Positions 17,193 to 26,566 are shown, counted from the stretch's first letter. The stretch is 64,000 nt of DNA from an uncultured Collinsella sp. (GCA_900759565.1 CAAEVV010000039.1:47523-111522), one strand, 5' to 3'. The notes: generated by a model not told the origin, from the sequence alone. Numbers and translations are program-made.

Positions 17193-17215
17193 AACCTACC
17201 AAAAAGAGACAGGTT
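17193..17215. repeat. 23-bp palindrome (class E), copy 1
   Basis: Inverted copy of AACCTGTCtCTTTTTGGtAGGTT, differing at two positions from the copy at 55006-55028. The arms are AACCTG and CAGGTT. The rest of the 338-bp gap between the divergent ROK kinase and the GntR gene (17137-17474) is AT-rich toward 17474 and shows no ORF. A TATACT hexamer at 17435-17440 could be the gntR -10, without a good -35. Confidence 0.75.
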
Positions 17216-17474
17216 TGTTTTGGCAGGTTTTATCTGGGGAAACGCAGAGTACGAGATTCGGTTCGCTGGCCGCTATATCGGTTCGGTCCCGTCCTCGGAC
17301 CGATCATTCCTCAACACGACACTACTCAGATGTTTATCATTTAAAACGCTCTGATTTTACAAGCGGGGCGACTTTTGGTTTTATCTTTCTCGAACTTTTC
17401 AATAACTCAAAATAGAGATACTTAAGCGTTGACTATACTTTTTTTATTCTCAATCAAGTTGGAAAGGAGGTTCC

Positions 17475-18194
17475 ATGATTCCCAAATACGAGGCGATAGC
17501 TGCGGATATCCGTCGAAGCATCGAGAACGGCGCTCTAAAGCCGGGCGACAAGCTTCCCACCGTCGTTGAGTTCTGCGAGCTCTATAGCGTTTCCAAAATC
17601 ACCGTCAAACGAGCTATCGAGCAAATCACCGAGGAAGGTCTTATTACCAGCCGTCGTGGATCAGGTACCTACGTTAAGGACACGGCGGGACTTCCCGGCC
17701 AGGCGTTTTTCCAGGGCAAAAACGACCGTGCCCAGGGTTTTTCGTATGAGCACCGCGGGGAGAAGGTGACCTCGGTGGTCTACGATTTCTCAATCGTTAA
17801 TCCACCAGCGGACATCGCAGCCCAGCTGGGAATTGCCGAGGATGACTTTGCCTACCACATCGTGCGCGTGCGTCAGGCCGACGAGAAGCCCATCGTTATC
17901 GAGTACACCTACATGCCCCTCGAGCTGATTCCGGGCCTTAAAAAGAAGGACCTGTACGGATCGGTCTACCGCTTTGTCCGCGAGCAATGTGGGCTGAAGA
18001 TTTCGAGCTTCCACCGTACCATTCGCGCCGTGGCAGCAACCGAGGAAGAAGCCGAGCGCCTGGACACCAAGCCTGGCTCTCCCCTGCTCGAGCTCACCCA
18101 GATTGGCTTTTTGGACAGCGGCGCCGCCTTTGAGTATTCGGTCTCACGCAACGTTGGCGACCGCTTTGAGTTGCACAACGTAACGTTGGCATAG
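17475..18194 (+). CDS. GntR/HutC-family transcription regulator
   Basis: 239 residues: an N-terminal winged helix (residues 1-70, typical RSIENGALKPGDKLPT and SRRGSGTYV) and a C-terminal UTRA ligand domain (about 90-235). HutC-type regulators bind sugar phosphates, histidine derivatives or other small ligands. AAAGGAGGT lies just before the ATG. It precedes manA by 74 bp on the same strand, so manA or a nearby sugar gene is the likely target. The ligand is not deducible. Confidence 0.9.
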   Translation: MIPKYEAIAADIRRSIENGALKPGDKLPTVVEFCELYSVSKITVKRAIEQITEEGLITSRRGSGTYVKDTAGLPGQAFFQGKNDRAQGFSYEHRGEKVTSVVYDFSIVNPPADIAAQLGIAEDDFAYHIVRVRQADEKPIVIEYTYMPLELIPGLKKKDLYGSVYRFVREQCGLKISSFHRTIRAVAATEEEAERLDTKPGSPLLELTQIGFLDSGAAFEYSVSRNVGDRFELHNVTLA

Positions 18195-18268
18195 GTTTTT
18201 GTAGTCATGCGGGTGCTCGTTTTGAGCAGCTTTACGCGGCGCCCGCGCAACATAATGGGGGTATAAAT

Positions 18269-19201
18269 ATGTCCGATTTGATTAAACTGACGCCGATCTT
18301 CCACGAGAAGATCTGGGGTGGCCGCCAGCTCGAAACCGTATTTGGTTACGACATTCCCGAAGGTCCCATCGGTGAGTGCTGGGCCATCTCGGCCCATCCC
18401 AACGGTGACTGCCAGATTGCGGAGGGCCCGTATGCCGGTCACACGCTGTCGTGGCTGTGGGCCGAGCACCGCGAGCTCTTTGGCAACTGCGAGGGCAAGG
18501 AGTTCCCGCTGCTCATTAAAATTCTGGACGCCAAGGACGACCTTTCGATCCAGATTCATCCCAACGACGAGTACGCTGCCGAGCACGAGAACGGCAGCCT
18601 GGGCAAAACCGAGTGCTGGTATGTGCTGGACTGCGAGCCCGGCGCCACAATCATCGTCGGCCAGCGTGCCAAGGACCGCGCCGAGGCCGCACAGATGATC
18701 GAGGAAGGCCGTTGGGACGACATGCTCAACGTGTTGCCGATCCACAAGGGCGACTTTTTCCAGATTGATTCCGGTACCGTGCACGCCATCAAGACCGGCG
18801 CGCTCATTTTGGAGACGCAGCAGTCGAGCGACGTGACATATCGCCTGTACGACTACGACCGTCCCGGCACCGATGGCAAGCTGCGCCCCCTGCACATTAA
18901 GCAGAGCCTCGATTGCATCGACTTTGATGCTCAGGCTCCGGCCGACGGCACCGTGACCGCGCCCGAGGTCGACGGCGTGACCGAGCTCGAGTCCAACCCC
19001 TGCTACACCGTCGATCGCGTGCGCGTCGACGGCAGCAAGACCCTCGACCAGCGCTGGCCCTTCATGTGCCTGTCGGTCATCGACGGCGAAGGCGCCGTCT
19101 GCGGCGACCCCGTCCACAAGGGAAGCCACCTGCTGGCCCCCAGTACCGTGGACCAGATCGAACTCGAAGGCAAGATGGAACTGATCATCTCGCACCTGTA
19201 G
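18269..19201 (+). CDS. manA: Mannose-6-phosphate isomerase, class I
   Basis: Interconverts mannose-6-phosphate and fructose-6-phosphate. The 310-residue protein is the short Bacillus type. The zinc ligands are in SIQIHPND and in DSGTVHAIKTG, with Glu from GKTECWYVLD. Active-site Arg is near SSDVTYRLYDY. A GGGGG-containing sequence lies upstream of the ATG. It follows the GntR gene and ends before the terminator-like hairpin at 19227-19262. Confidence 0.95.
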   Translation: MSDLIKLTPIFHEKIWGGRQLETVFGYDIPEGPIGECWAISAHPNGDCQIAEGPYAGHTLSWLWAEHRELFGNCEGKEFPLLIKILDAKDDLSIQIHPNDEYAAEHENGSLGKTECWYVLDCEPGATIIVGQRAKDRAEAAQMIEEGRWDDMLNVLPIHKGDFFQIDSGTVHAIKTGALILETQQSSDVTYRLYDYDRPGTDGKLRPLHIKQSLDCIDFDAQAPADGTVTAPEVDGVTELESNPCYTVDRVRVDGSKTLDQRWPFMCLSVIDGEGAVCGDPVHKGSHLLAPSTVDQIELEGKMELIISHL

Positions 19202-19226
19202 GTCGCACCAACAACCCAAACGCAAC

Positions 19227-19262
19227 AAGGGGCTCCCCCGTCCATATACGGGGGAGCCCCTT
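19227..19262. terminator. Strong hairpin after manA
   Basis: Perfect 15-bp stem AAGGGGCTCCCCCGT with its complement, 6-nt loop. A T-tract is short in both directions, so termination strength is uncertain. Confidence 0.65.
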
Positions 19263-19346
19263 GCCATGTCTAAGTATTCAGCCCACCCGGTTCTCCAGAT
19301 CAAAAAGCGAGAGGCAAAGCAACGCTCGTTCAGCAACGTTACCCAA

Positions 19347-19476
19347 GGACCCGGGCGGGCGTATGGGGCAACATCGATCGCGAGTTCCGCACGCAAAGGA
19401 GAGCACTTAATGTGCTCTCCGTCTTGCGCAGGACTGCCCGAGCAGGCGATGTTGCCCCATACGCCCGCCCGGGTCC
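19347..19476. repeat. 30-bp perfect inverted repeat with nested hairpin (cruciform)
   Basis: Arms at 19347-19376 and 19447-19476 match perfectly over 30 bp. The 70-nt interior has another perfect 9-bp hairpin (19398-19406 and 19412-19420). It lies between convergent manA and pcrA, 7 bp from the pcrA stop. There is no U-tract. Confidence 0.85.
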
Positions 19477-19483
19477 GCCGAGA

Positions 19484-22378
19484 CTACGACAGCTTGACGA
19501 TCGGTGCAAAACCTTTCATTAGCTTTTTGGTCTGGCCGGTCTTTTCGAATTGAACCTCGATCATGTCTCCGACAACCGAGATCACGGTACCTGTGCCAAA
19601 GGTCTTGTGGCTCACGGTATCGCCTGCGGCAAAGTCCTGCGACGCGCTAGCGCGATCGACCTTGCGCTCCACCGTCGGGGACACCTTGGACGACGGCTTT
19701 TTGGCTCGCGGCGCGCCCGAACCAAAGGTCGAGGCAACACGGCCGGCGTCTGGCGAGACCCCACGATGGCGCTCGGTCCCGTAACTGCTGCCGCCAAAGA
19801 AGTCGTCAAAGCTCGATCCGCCGCGCGAACCGGAACCGCCGGTCGAGCGCGTATGCGAACCGAACACCTTGCCGCCATACATGTCCGAGCCCATGCCCGA
19901 TCCAAAGGTGCCGTGTCGGTCGCCGCGCTTCTCCCAGCCCGTGCCCTCAAAACCGGCAGAACCGATACCGCTAAACTCGATATCCTCAAACGGAATCTCG
20001 TTGAGGAAGCGCGAGCGCGGATTGGCAGAGGTCGAGCCGTAGGTGCGACGCGTTGCCGCATAGGTCAAGAACAGGCGCTTGCGAGCACGCGTGATGGCAA
20101 CGTAGGCCAGGCGACGCTCCTCCTCGAGCTTGCCCGGATCATCGCTGCCGCCAAAATCGTGCACGTGCGGGAAGATGCCCTCCTCCATACCGGCCACGAA
20201 CACCGCCGGGAACTCCAGGCCCTTGGCGGAGTGGATGGTCATCATGGTGATGGCATGCGTCTCGCCTGCCAAAGAATCCAAGTCGGAGCGCAGGGCCAGC
20301 CACTCCATGAGAGCGGGCAGCGCCTTACAGGTGAGCAGACCGTAGGTGCGCTCGATCTCGTCGGCATGCACGGCGCCCGCCGGCAACTCCGTCGGCGCGG
20401 CATACGCGTTGCCCGCGATGGCGGCGGCCAGGGCATCCTGCGGCGAGAGCGCCGGAGCGGCCAAGCTATCGAGCGGATTAGAGCCCGCGGCGTCACGGGC
20501 GCCGACGAGCGCCTCAAACGAGGATGCCGGGGCGGACGGCCCTGGCTCGGGCGCGGGCGCACTCACCACGACGGGCTCGGGCTCGGCAGGCACGTCGGCA
20601 ACACCGGCTGCGCGCAGCTCTTCTAAGCTCTCGAGCGTACCCTCGATATCCTCGTGCGTCTCTTCAAATTCGGCAGCAACGCCCAAGAATTCCTGGATGT
20701 TCTCGGCGCGGCTCTCGGACTCCATGGTGCCCTCGGCGCGGAATGCTTGCAGCAGGCCCGTCTTGTCGACAATCATCTCGACGACGTCCTTCAGCTCGCC
20801 GTCCATGCGGCGGCCCTCGCGCACCAGCGACACAAAGCTCGACAGGCCATTGCGGACCTTGGCGCTAAACATGCCGGTCTCGGCGCACGCGATCTCGCAG
20901 GCCTGGAAGAACGAGCAACGGTTGTCGCGCGCCAGCTGCTCAATCTTTTGGATCGAGGTGGAGCCGATACCGCGGCGCGGCGTATTGATGACGCGCTTGA
21001 CGCTCATCTCGTCGGCCGGGTTCACGATCATCTTGAGGTAGGCCATGACGTCGCGGATCTCGGCGCGGTCGAAGAATCGCGTGCCGCCCACGATCTTGTA
21101 GGGCACGCCCGCGCGCAGGAACATATCTTCGAGAATGCGCGACTGGGCATTGGTGCGGTAAAACACGGCGATGTCGTCGTAGCTCGTACCCTTGGCATGC
21201 AGCTTTTCGATCTCGCCGGCAATCCAGCGGCCCTCGTCGCGCTCGTCGCTCGCCTGGAAGGCCTGGATCTTCTCGCCGTCGCCCTCCGCCGTAAACAGGC
21301 GCTTGTCCTTGCGCTGCGAGTTGTGGCGCACCACGGCGTTGGCGGCGCTCAGGATATGGCCCGTAGAGCGATAGTTCTGCTCCAGCTTGACGGTCTTGCA
21401 GCCTTTAAAGTCCTTCTCAAAGTCCAGGATATTGGTGATATCGGCGCCACGCCAGCTGTAAATGGACTGGTCATCGTCGCCCACGACCATGAGGTTTTGG
21501 TACTTGGCGGCCAGCAGGTTGGCGATCTCGTACTGGACGTGGTTGGTGTCCTGATACTCGTCGACGCTAATGTAGCGGAAGCGCTCCTGGTACTTGTCGA
21601 GCACCTCGGGGCGGGTGCGCAGCAGCTCGAGCGCACGCACGAGCAGGTCGTCAAAGTCCATCGCGTTGGCGGCGCGCAGGCGGCGCTCCAGCTCTAGGTA
21701 AACCTGCGCAGCCTTTTTGTCATTGGGGCTGTCGGCGGATTTGAGCATGTCCTCGGGCCCGATCATGGCGTTTTTAGCCGAGCTGATCTTGCTGCGGATC
21801 ATGTTGATGGGGAACTGCTTTTGCTCGATGCCGAGCGCCTGCATAATGTCACGCACCATGCGCTTTGAGTCATCGTCGTCGTAGATGGTGAACTGACCGG
21901 TGTAGCCCAGCAGGTCGGCGTCCTCGCGCAGCATGCGCACGCACATAGCGTGGAAGGTGCACACCCACATGCCGCGGGTGCCACTGGGGATGAGCGCCGC
22001 CAGACGTTCGCGCATCTCGGCCGCGGCCTTGTTGGTAAACGTGATGGCCAGGACCTGCCAGGGCTTAACGCCCAGGTCGCCAAGCATATGCGCGATGCGG
22101 AAGGTCAAGACGCGGGTCTTGCCCGAACCGGCGCCGGCGAGCACCAGCAGCGGGCCCTCGGTGGTCAGGACCGCCTCGCGCTGGGCGGGGTTCAGGCTAT
22201 CAATATCGACGAGCGGCTTGGCGGGCTTGGGCGCCGGAGCCGGGGCGTCGTAGATGTCGAGCGGAACGAGCTCGGATTCCGGCGCGGCGGGGGCGGTGTA
22301 CGCATCGAGCGGCACGGGTTCCGGCGCGGGCGGCACGGGTACCGCGGTGTTCTTTTCCCAGGGCAGGGGCTGGGTCAT
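19484..22378 (-). CDS. pcrA: UvrD/PcrA-type DNA helicase
   Basis: Superfamily 1A 3'-5' helicase for repair and plasmid replication. Walker A is AGAGSGKTR near 79-88, Walker B is SVDEYQDTN, motif III is VGDDDQSIYSWRGA, motif IV holds EQNYRS, and motif VI is RLAYVAITRARKRLFL. ATG 22378 with GAGGAG upstream is used; the longer reading has no support. There is a Pro/Ala-rich N-terminal extension (1-65), a Pro/Ala-rich insertion of about 100 residues between motif IV and V (VPAEPEPVVVSAPAPEPGP), and a Gly/Ser-rich stretch before the C-terminal Tudor-like domain. Confidence 0.94.
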   Translation of the reverse strand: MTQPLPWEKNTAVPVPPAPEPVPLDAYTAPAAPESELVPLDIYDAPAPAPKPAKPLVDIDSLNPAQREAVLTTEGPLLVLAGAGSGKTRVLTFRIAHMLGDLGVKPWQVLAITFTNKAAAEMRERLAALIPSGTRGMWVCTFHAMCVRMLREDADLLGYTGQFTIYDDDDSKRMVRDIMQALGIEQKQFPINMIRSKISSAKNAMIGPEDMLKSADSPNDKKAAQVYLELERRLRAANAMDFDDLLVRALELLRTRPEVLDKYQERFRYISVDEYQDTNHVQYEIANLLAAKYQNLMVVGDDDQSIYSWRGADITNILDFEKDFKGCKTVKLEQNYRSTGHILSAANAVVRHNSQRKDKRLFTAEGDGEKIQAFQASDERDEGRWIAGEIEKLHAKGTSYDDIAVFYRTNAQSRILEDMFLRAGVPYKIVGGTRFFDRAEIRDVMAYLKMIVNPADEMSVKRVINTPRRGIGSTSIQKIEQLARDNRCSFFQACEIACAETGMFSAKVRNGLSSFVSLVREGRRMDGELKDVVEMIVDKTGLLQAFRAEGTMESESRAENIQEFLGVAAEFEETHEDIEGTLESLEELRAAGVADVPAEPEPVVVSAPAPEPGPSAPASSFEALVGARDAAGSNPLDSLAAPALSPQDALAAAIAGNAYAAPTELPAGAVHADEIERTYGLLTCKALPALMEWLALRSDLDSLAGETHAITMMTIHSAKGLEFPAVFVAGMEEGIFPHVHDFGGSDDPGKLEEERRLAYVAITRARKRLFLTYAATRRTYGSTSANPRSRFLNEIPFEDIEFSGIGSAGFEGTGWEKRGDRHGTFGSGMGSDMYGGKVFGSHTRSTGGSGSRGGSSFDDFFGGSSYGTERHRGVSPDAGRVASTFGSGAPRAKKPSSKVSPTVERKVDRASASQDFAAGDTVSHKTFGTGTVISVVGDMIEVQFEKTGQTKKLMKGFAPIVKLS

Positions 22379-22517
22379 GGGCGACTCCTCATCTGACGGA
22401 CGGCGCGCCTGCGGGCAGCGCCATAGTTTGAGCCGTACCAGTATACCGAGCCGCGCGGACACCGACGCAAATCACACCACGACTCCGTCCGCCACCGTAA
22501 GGCACTCCCCAGCGGAT

Positions 22518-22550
22518 TTGGCGCAATGGGATCAGGTTACTTTGCACCAA
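22518..22550. repeat. Class D palindrome, copy 2
   Basis: Complement of 16150-16181 with a few changes: TTGGCGCAA, then GTTAC, then TTTGCACCAA. It occupies part of the 334-bp pcrA-uppP gap (22379-22712), the rest of which holds only the uppP terminator. Confidence 0.75.
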
Positions 22551-22625
22551 TCTATTGACAATCACGAAACCGCCGATGTCATGGCAGCAGCAGCGAGCGG
22601 CGGCCAGAGCGAACAAATTGGCATG

Positions 22626-22668
22626 AAAAAGGGGGCGGCATAGACCTTTTGGTCATGCCGCCCCCTTT
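22626..22668 (-). terminator. Intrinsic terminator of uppP
   Basis: Stem GGGGGCGGCATgACC with its complement and one bulge (22631-22646 and 22651-22665), 4-nt loop, followed by five T on the minus strand. Confidence 0.85.
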
Positions 22669-22712
22669 GAATGACAAGTTGTCGCTCTGGTCGCCGCGCA
22701 GCGTCAACCAAG

Positions 22713-23693
22713 TTACAGGCCGAGCATCGGCTCCAGGACAAAGAAGTACGCGAGCACCACGATGCCCAGGATGATGCGGTAAACACCGAAGCACTTAAAG
22801 TCGTGACGGCGGACGAAGCCCATGAGCCACTTGATAGCGATGAGCGAAACCACAAAGGCCACAACGCAGCCCACGCCCAAGATAGCGACCTCGTTGGCGC
22901 CGAACGTGCCGCCCTTGATGAAGTACTTGACCAGCTTGAGCGCACTCGCGCCAAACATGACAGGGATGGCCAGGAAGAACGTGAACTTGGACGCCACCGA
23001 ACGCGTGCAGCCCAAAAGCAGGCCACCGATGATGGTAGAACCGGAACGAGACGTACCAGGCACCAGCGAAAGCACCTGGAAGCAGCCGATACCCAGCGCA
23101 GTCTTCCAGCTCAGGTCCTCGAGCGTGGCGATGGAGCCAAAGTCCAGATTCTCGTCATCGTCCTCATCCTCAGCGGTAGCCGCGACGGGCGCCGCAAAGT
23201 GCGCACCGGCGGGACGTCCGCCCGCCACCACAGCACGCGAACCAAACGAACCGGCAACGGCCATTTCCTCGCGCTTGCTCGCGCGCCAGTTCTCAATCAC
23301 GATAAACAGTACGCCGTACACAATGAGCGCCAGCGCCACGACGGGAGCATTGTAGAAATGCTCCTCCATCCAGTCGTTGAGCGGCAGACCGATTGCCGCG
23401 GCGGGAATGCAGCCGAGCACAATCTTGCCCCACAGCACCCAGGTGTCGCGACGGCCCTCCTTGCCCTTGCTGGGAGAAAACGGGTTAAGGTCGTAGAAGA
23501 ACAGGACGCAGACGGCCAAAATGGCGCCAAGCTGAATCACGACCAGGAACATATTCCAGAACGTCTCGCTCACGTTCATCTTGACGAACTCGTCCACCAA
23601 GATCATGTGACCGGTCGACGAAACAGGCAACCATTCGGTGATGCCCTCGACCAGGCCCATGAAGGCAGATTTTAGAAGCTCGATGATATCCAA
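22713..23693 (-). CDS. uppP: Undecaprenyl-diphosphatase UppP/BacA
   Basis: Membrane phosphatase recycling undecaprenyl pyrophosphate; target pathway of bacitracin. EGITEWLPVSSTGH (16-29) and PGTSRSGST (212-220) are the two catalytic motifs. Start: no ATG fits; TTG at 23691-23693 has GAGGGGG 5 nt upstream and gives the usual N-terminus. The protein has 326 residues against about 270 in E. coli. The excess is a loop at 138-192 (ASKREEMA... AEDEDDDENLDFGS) that is Ala/Glu/Asp-rich. Confidence 0.93.
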   Translation of the reverse strand: MDIIELLKSAFMGLVEGITEWLPVSSTGHMILVDEFVKMNVSETFWNMFLVVIQLGAILAVCVLFFYDLNPFSPSKGKEGRRDTWVLWGKIVLGCIPAAAIGLPLNDWMEEHFYNAPVVALALIVYGVLFIVIENWRASKREEMAVAGSFGSRAVVAGGRPAGAHFAAPVAATAEDEDDDENLDFGSIATLEDLSWKTALGIGCFQVLSLVPGTSRSGSTIIGGLLLGCTRSVASKFTFFLAIPVMFGASALKLVKYFIKGGTFGANEVAILGVGCVVAFVVSLIAIKWLMGFVRRHDFKCFGVYRIILGIVVLAYFFVLEPMLGL

Positions 23694-23941
23694 AGGGACC
23701 CCCTCGTTAGACACCCGCCGATATTGTTCTGCGGACGGTGCGGGCGATGTCCCATTATCAACCGTTGGCGGCGCGCCTGCGCCTACCCTTACCAAAAAAC
23801 TCGCCCGTTCACAGAATTGCGAGCGGTCAAACCGAAATCCTTGGGTATAACTGCAACAAGATAAAGTGTCCGGCGGCCAACGCGCCCGCGCCCGCCCGAC
23901 GCACGAGCCCCGCGCCCGTGCGATAGACCAAGGAGGAAACC

Positions 23942-24379
23942 ATGAACGAGGGCTACACCAAGGTATTTGTTTCACTCGACGGTACTGAGCAGCAGGATTT
24001 TGTGCTCGCACGCGCCATCAAGGTCGCCGCGAACAACGGCGCCAAGCTAATCATCGGCCACGTTATCGATTCCACGGCGCTCGAGAGCGCCGGTTCCTAT
24101 CCGGTCGATCTGGTCAACGGCCTAGAGGAGGCATTTAAGAACTCCATCGCCAAGCAGCTCGAAGAGGCCAAGGCCAATCCCGATATTCCCGAGGTCGAGG
24201 TCATGATTCGCGCCGGCCGTATTCGCGAGACGCTCAAGGACGAGATGCTCGACGTGGTTAAGCCCGACCTGGTGCTCTGCGGCGCCCGCGGCCTGTCCTC
24301 GATCAAGTATGCGCTGCTGGGTTCGATTTCGACGTTCCTGCTGCGCAATACGGACTGCGACATCTTGGTCGTGAAGTAG
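23942..24379 (+). CDS. Universal stress protein (UspA family)
   Basis: 145 residues, ATP-binding Usp fold. The motif GARGLSSIKYALLGSIS contains G-x2-G-x9-G-S/T as in ATP-binding Usps. RBS AAGGAGG lies 6 nt before the ATG. It stands alone and divergent to uppP; the 3' side holds a long imperfect hairpin and a clean terminator. Confidence 0.92.
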   Translation: MNEGYTKVFVSLDGTEQQDFVLARAIKVAANNGAKLIIGHVIDSTALESAGSYPVDLVNGLEEAFKNSIAKQLEEAKANPDIPEVEVMIRAGRIRETLKDEMLDVVKPDLVLCGARGLSSIKYALLGSISTFLLRNTDCDILVVK

Positions 24380-24392
24380 CGTTGCTCCCACC

Positions 24393-24485
24393 GGCCGCGG
24401 GGCCTGCGGGGTTTCCACGGGCACGTCCTCGCCGCGTTGCGGCTGCGGGATGTGCCCTTAGGAAACCCCTCCCGGCCCCGCGGCC
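24393..24485. repeat. Long imperfect hairpin downstream of the Usp gene
   Basis: About 93 nt. The outer arms GGCCGCGGGGCC (24393-24404) and GGCCCCGCGGCC (24474-24485) pair fully, then GGGGTTTCC with GGAAACCCC and GGGCAC with GTGCCC, with an inner CCGC/GCGG hairpin. No U-tract follows. It could be a structured 3' end, a small RNA or a selfish repeat. The 293-bp gap from 24380 to 24672 holds nothing else except the next terminator. Confidence 0.7.
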
Positions 24486-24526
24486 TTCGCAGCCTTACTT
24501 CAACGAGTTGTCTGATGGAAAAATGG

Positions 24527-24558
24527 CGTGCCGCCCCATTTGGGGCGGCACGTTTTTT
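24527..24558 (+). terminator. Intrinsic terminator after the Usp gene
   Basis: 12-bp stem CGTGCCGCCCCA with its complement, 2-nt loop, then TTTTTT. Confidence 0.93.
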
Positions 24559-24672
24559 ATGGGGGATTCATTTGAGCCCCATAGTTGTGTTCACGTTCAG
24601 GAACATAGCGCCAATTGCCTTAGCTAAGTTCACGTTCGGGAACATTGCCGTCCGCACCGCAAGACGGCCCGA

Positions 24673-25716
24673 CTACTCGAAATATTGGAACTTGTTGGTT
24701 GAAAAGGCAAACGTTACGACAAAGCCTTTGCCGGAGTCGGATGCCGCGGTGACGTCGATGCCCATCTTGGAGCACAGGCGCGCCACCAGGTAGAGGCCAA
24801 TACCCGTTGCACGCTTGGTGGTACGGCCGTTGTCGCCGGTAAAACCCTTCTCGAACACACGCGGCAGGTCTGCCGCACACACGCCACAGCCGTTGTCGGC
24901 GACGGTAAGCTCGATGCGCTCGCTTGCCAGGCCCTCGTCCAGCAACGCGCCCGAAAACACGATCTTCGCGCCGTCCTCGCACGCATATTTAATGCTGTTC
25001 TGAATGAGCTGGCCCAGAATAAACTCGAGCCACTTCTCGTCGGTAAAGACCTCGAAGTCGAGGTTCTCGCACACCGGGGCCACATGCGCCGCAATGAGCT
25101 CGCGCGCGTTGGCTTTAATCGCGCCCGTCACCAAGGTTTTGAGATCCCAGCGGCGAATCAGGTAGTCGCGCTCCACGACTTCCGAGCGCGCGTAGTACAG
25201 CGCCTGGTCGATATAGCGCTCCACGCGGGCAAGTTCGCGTGCCAGGTCGTCCACGCGCGACAGGTCGTCTTCGCTGCTGTCCAGGTTTTCCAAAATCAGG
25301 TGAGCCGCCGCCAGGGGCAGCTTGGCCTCGTGGACCCAGCTCTCGATATAGTCGCGATAGTCATCGGTCTGACGCCTGCCTTCGGCAACCTCGTCGCAGG
25401 CGGCTTTGCCCACCCGGCGCAAGACCTCGTATTCGAGCTCGCCCTCGGCATAGGTCGGGCATTGCACCATCTCCTGCACCCATGCGGGACTCTCGAGCTC
25501 CTCTGCCGCGCGCTCCAACTGACGCAGAAAACGGCGACGGCGAGCGTACTCGATCACGATGCCGAGCATACCAAAGATAAAGGACACGCCAACCGCCACG
25601 ACCACGATAGAAACGGGTGCACCGGCGACCGTCAGCACAAAGCAGCTCAGCAGCACGCCGCACGTCCACACGGCGACGGGAAGCAGCGCATCTTTGAAGA
25701 ATTTGGCGAACGACAT
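24673..25716 (-). CDS. BceS/GraS-type intramembrane-sensing histidine kinase
   Basis: 347 residues. Two membrane helices near residues 10-55 with almost no extracellular loop, then the H-box YIESWVHEAKLPLAA, characteristic of the BceS/GraS group, and HATPase motifs (NSIKYA, DNGCGV, TGIGLYLV). Those kinases do not sense alone but partner with a BceAB ABC transporter, often for bacitracin or antimicrobial peptides. No transporter gene is adjacent. It follows its response regulator by 9 bp on the minus strand; uppP is near but on the other side of the Usp gene. Confidence 0.9.
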   Translation of the reverse strand: MSFAKFFKDALLPVAVWTCGVLLSCFVLTVAGAPVSIVVVAVGVSFIFGMLGIVIEYARRRRFLRQLERAAEELESPAWVQEMVQCPTYAEGELEYEVLRRVGKAACDEVAEGRRQTDDYRDYIESWVHEAKLPLAAAHLILENLDSSEDDLSRVDDLARELARVERYIDQALYYARSEVVERDYLIRRWDLKTLVTGAIKANARELIAAHVAPVCENLDFEVFTDEKWLEFILGQLIQNSIKYACEDGAKIVFSGALLDEGLASERIELTVADNGCGVCAADLPRVFEKGFTGDNGRTTKRATGIGLYLVARLCSKMGIDVTAASDSGKGFVVTFAFSTNKFQYFE

Positions 25717-25725
25717 AGCCGGCCC

Positions 25726-26397
25726 CTAGACCGAATAGCCTTGGCCGCGGTGCGTCGTCAAATACCCCTTGATGCCGATTTTTTCGAGCGTGGTGCGCAG
25801 GCGGTTGATGTTGACGGTGAGCGTATTGTCGTCCACAAAGGCGTCGGAGTCCCACAGGTCCTGCATGATGGCCGAGCGCGAAACGATCTTGCCCGCGCGG
25901 CTCAGAAGCAGCGAGAGGATACGCAGCTCGTTTTTGGTGAGCTCGGTGCTGGTGCCGGTTGCCGTGTTGGTGACCATGGAGCGTGCGAGGTCGAGCTCCA
26001 GTCCCTTGTGGACGAGCGTGCTGCGCTCGCCCGCCGCCGCGGTGCGACGCAGCAAGGCATTGATGCGCGCCACGAGCACACGGGCGCTGTAGGGCTTGGG
26101 AACAAAGTCGTCCGCGCCGAGCGTCATGGCCATGACCTCGTCGATCTCGGTCGTGCGCGACGTGAGGACGATGATGGGAACCTCGGATTCGCGGCGAACC
26201 TCGTGGCAGATATGCTGGCCGTCCTTGACGGGAAGCGTGAGGTCGAGCAGCACCAGGTCGGGCGCGGCGGCGAGAATATCGCGCGAGACATGCTCAAACG
26301 ATTCGCAGGCCTCGATTTCAAACCCGGCGCGGGCAAGGATGTCGATAAGTTCACGACGAATGGGCTCGTCGTCCTCAACGACATAGATCAGCGCCAT
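25726..26397 (-). CDS. OmpR-family response regulator
   Basis: 223 residues: receiver domain with phospho-Asp in LVLLDLTLPVKDG, then an OmpR winged helix (GKIVSRSAIMQDLW, TLTVNINRLRTTLEKIG). ATG 26397 has GGGAGG 5 nt upstream. Co-transcribed with the BceS-like kinase that follows. Confidence 0.93.
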   Translation of the reverse strand: MALIYVVEDDEPIRRELIDILARAGFEIEACESFEHVSRDILAAAPDLVLLDLTLPVKDGQHICHEVRRESEVPIIVLTSRTTEIDEVMAMTLGADDFVPKPYSARVLVARINALLRRTAAAGERSTLVHKGLELDLARSMVTNTATGTSTELTKNELRILSLLLSRAGKIVSRSAIMQDLWDSDAFVDDNTLTVNINRLRTTLEKIGIKGYLTTHRGQGYSV

Positions 26398-26566
26398 GTG
26401 TCCTCCCATTTCGCGTAACTTGCACCTTTCACACCATTATGCCCACAGCGTCGCAGCGATACGACCCCGTGGGCACCTAATATGACAAAAGTGTTCGGTA
26501 GCCTTGAGAGAAAATAGGGACCCTCGGGCCTGAGCCGATCGGCCCCATCACTTCGACCTCGAGTCT

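Noticed and set aside
26398..26566. Class A repeat (AAATAGGGACC) near 26513
   Set aside because: No second arm, so only a weak look-alike.
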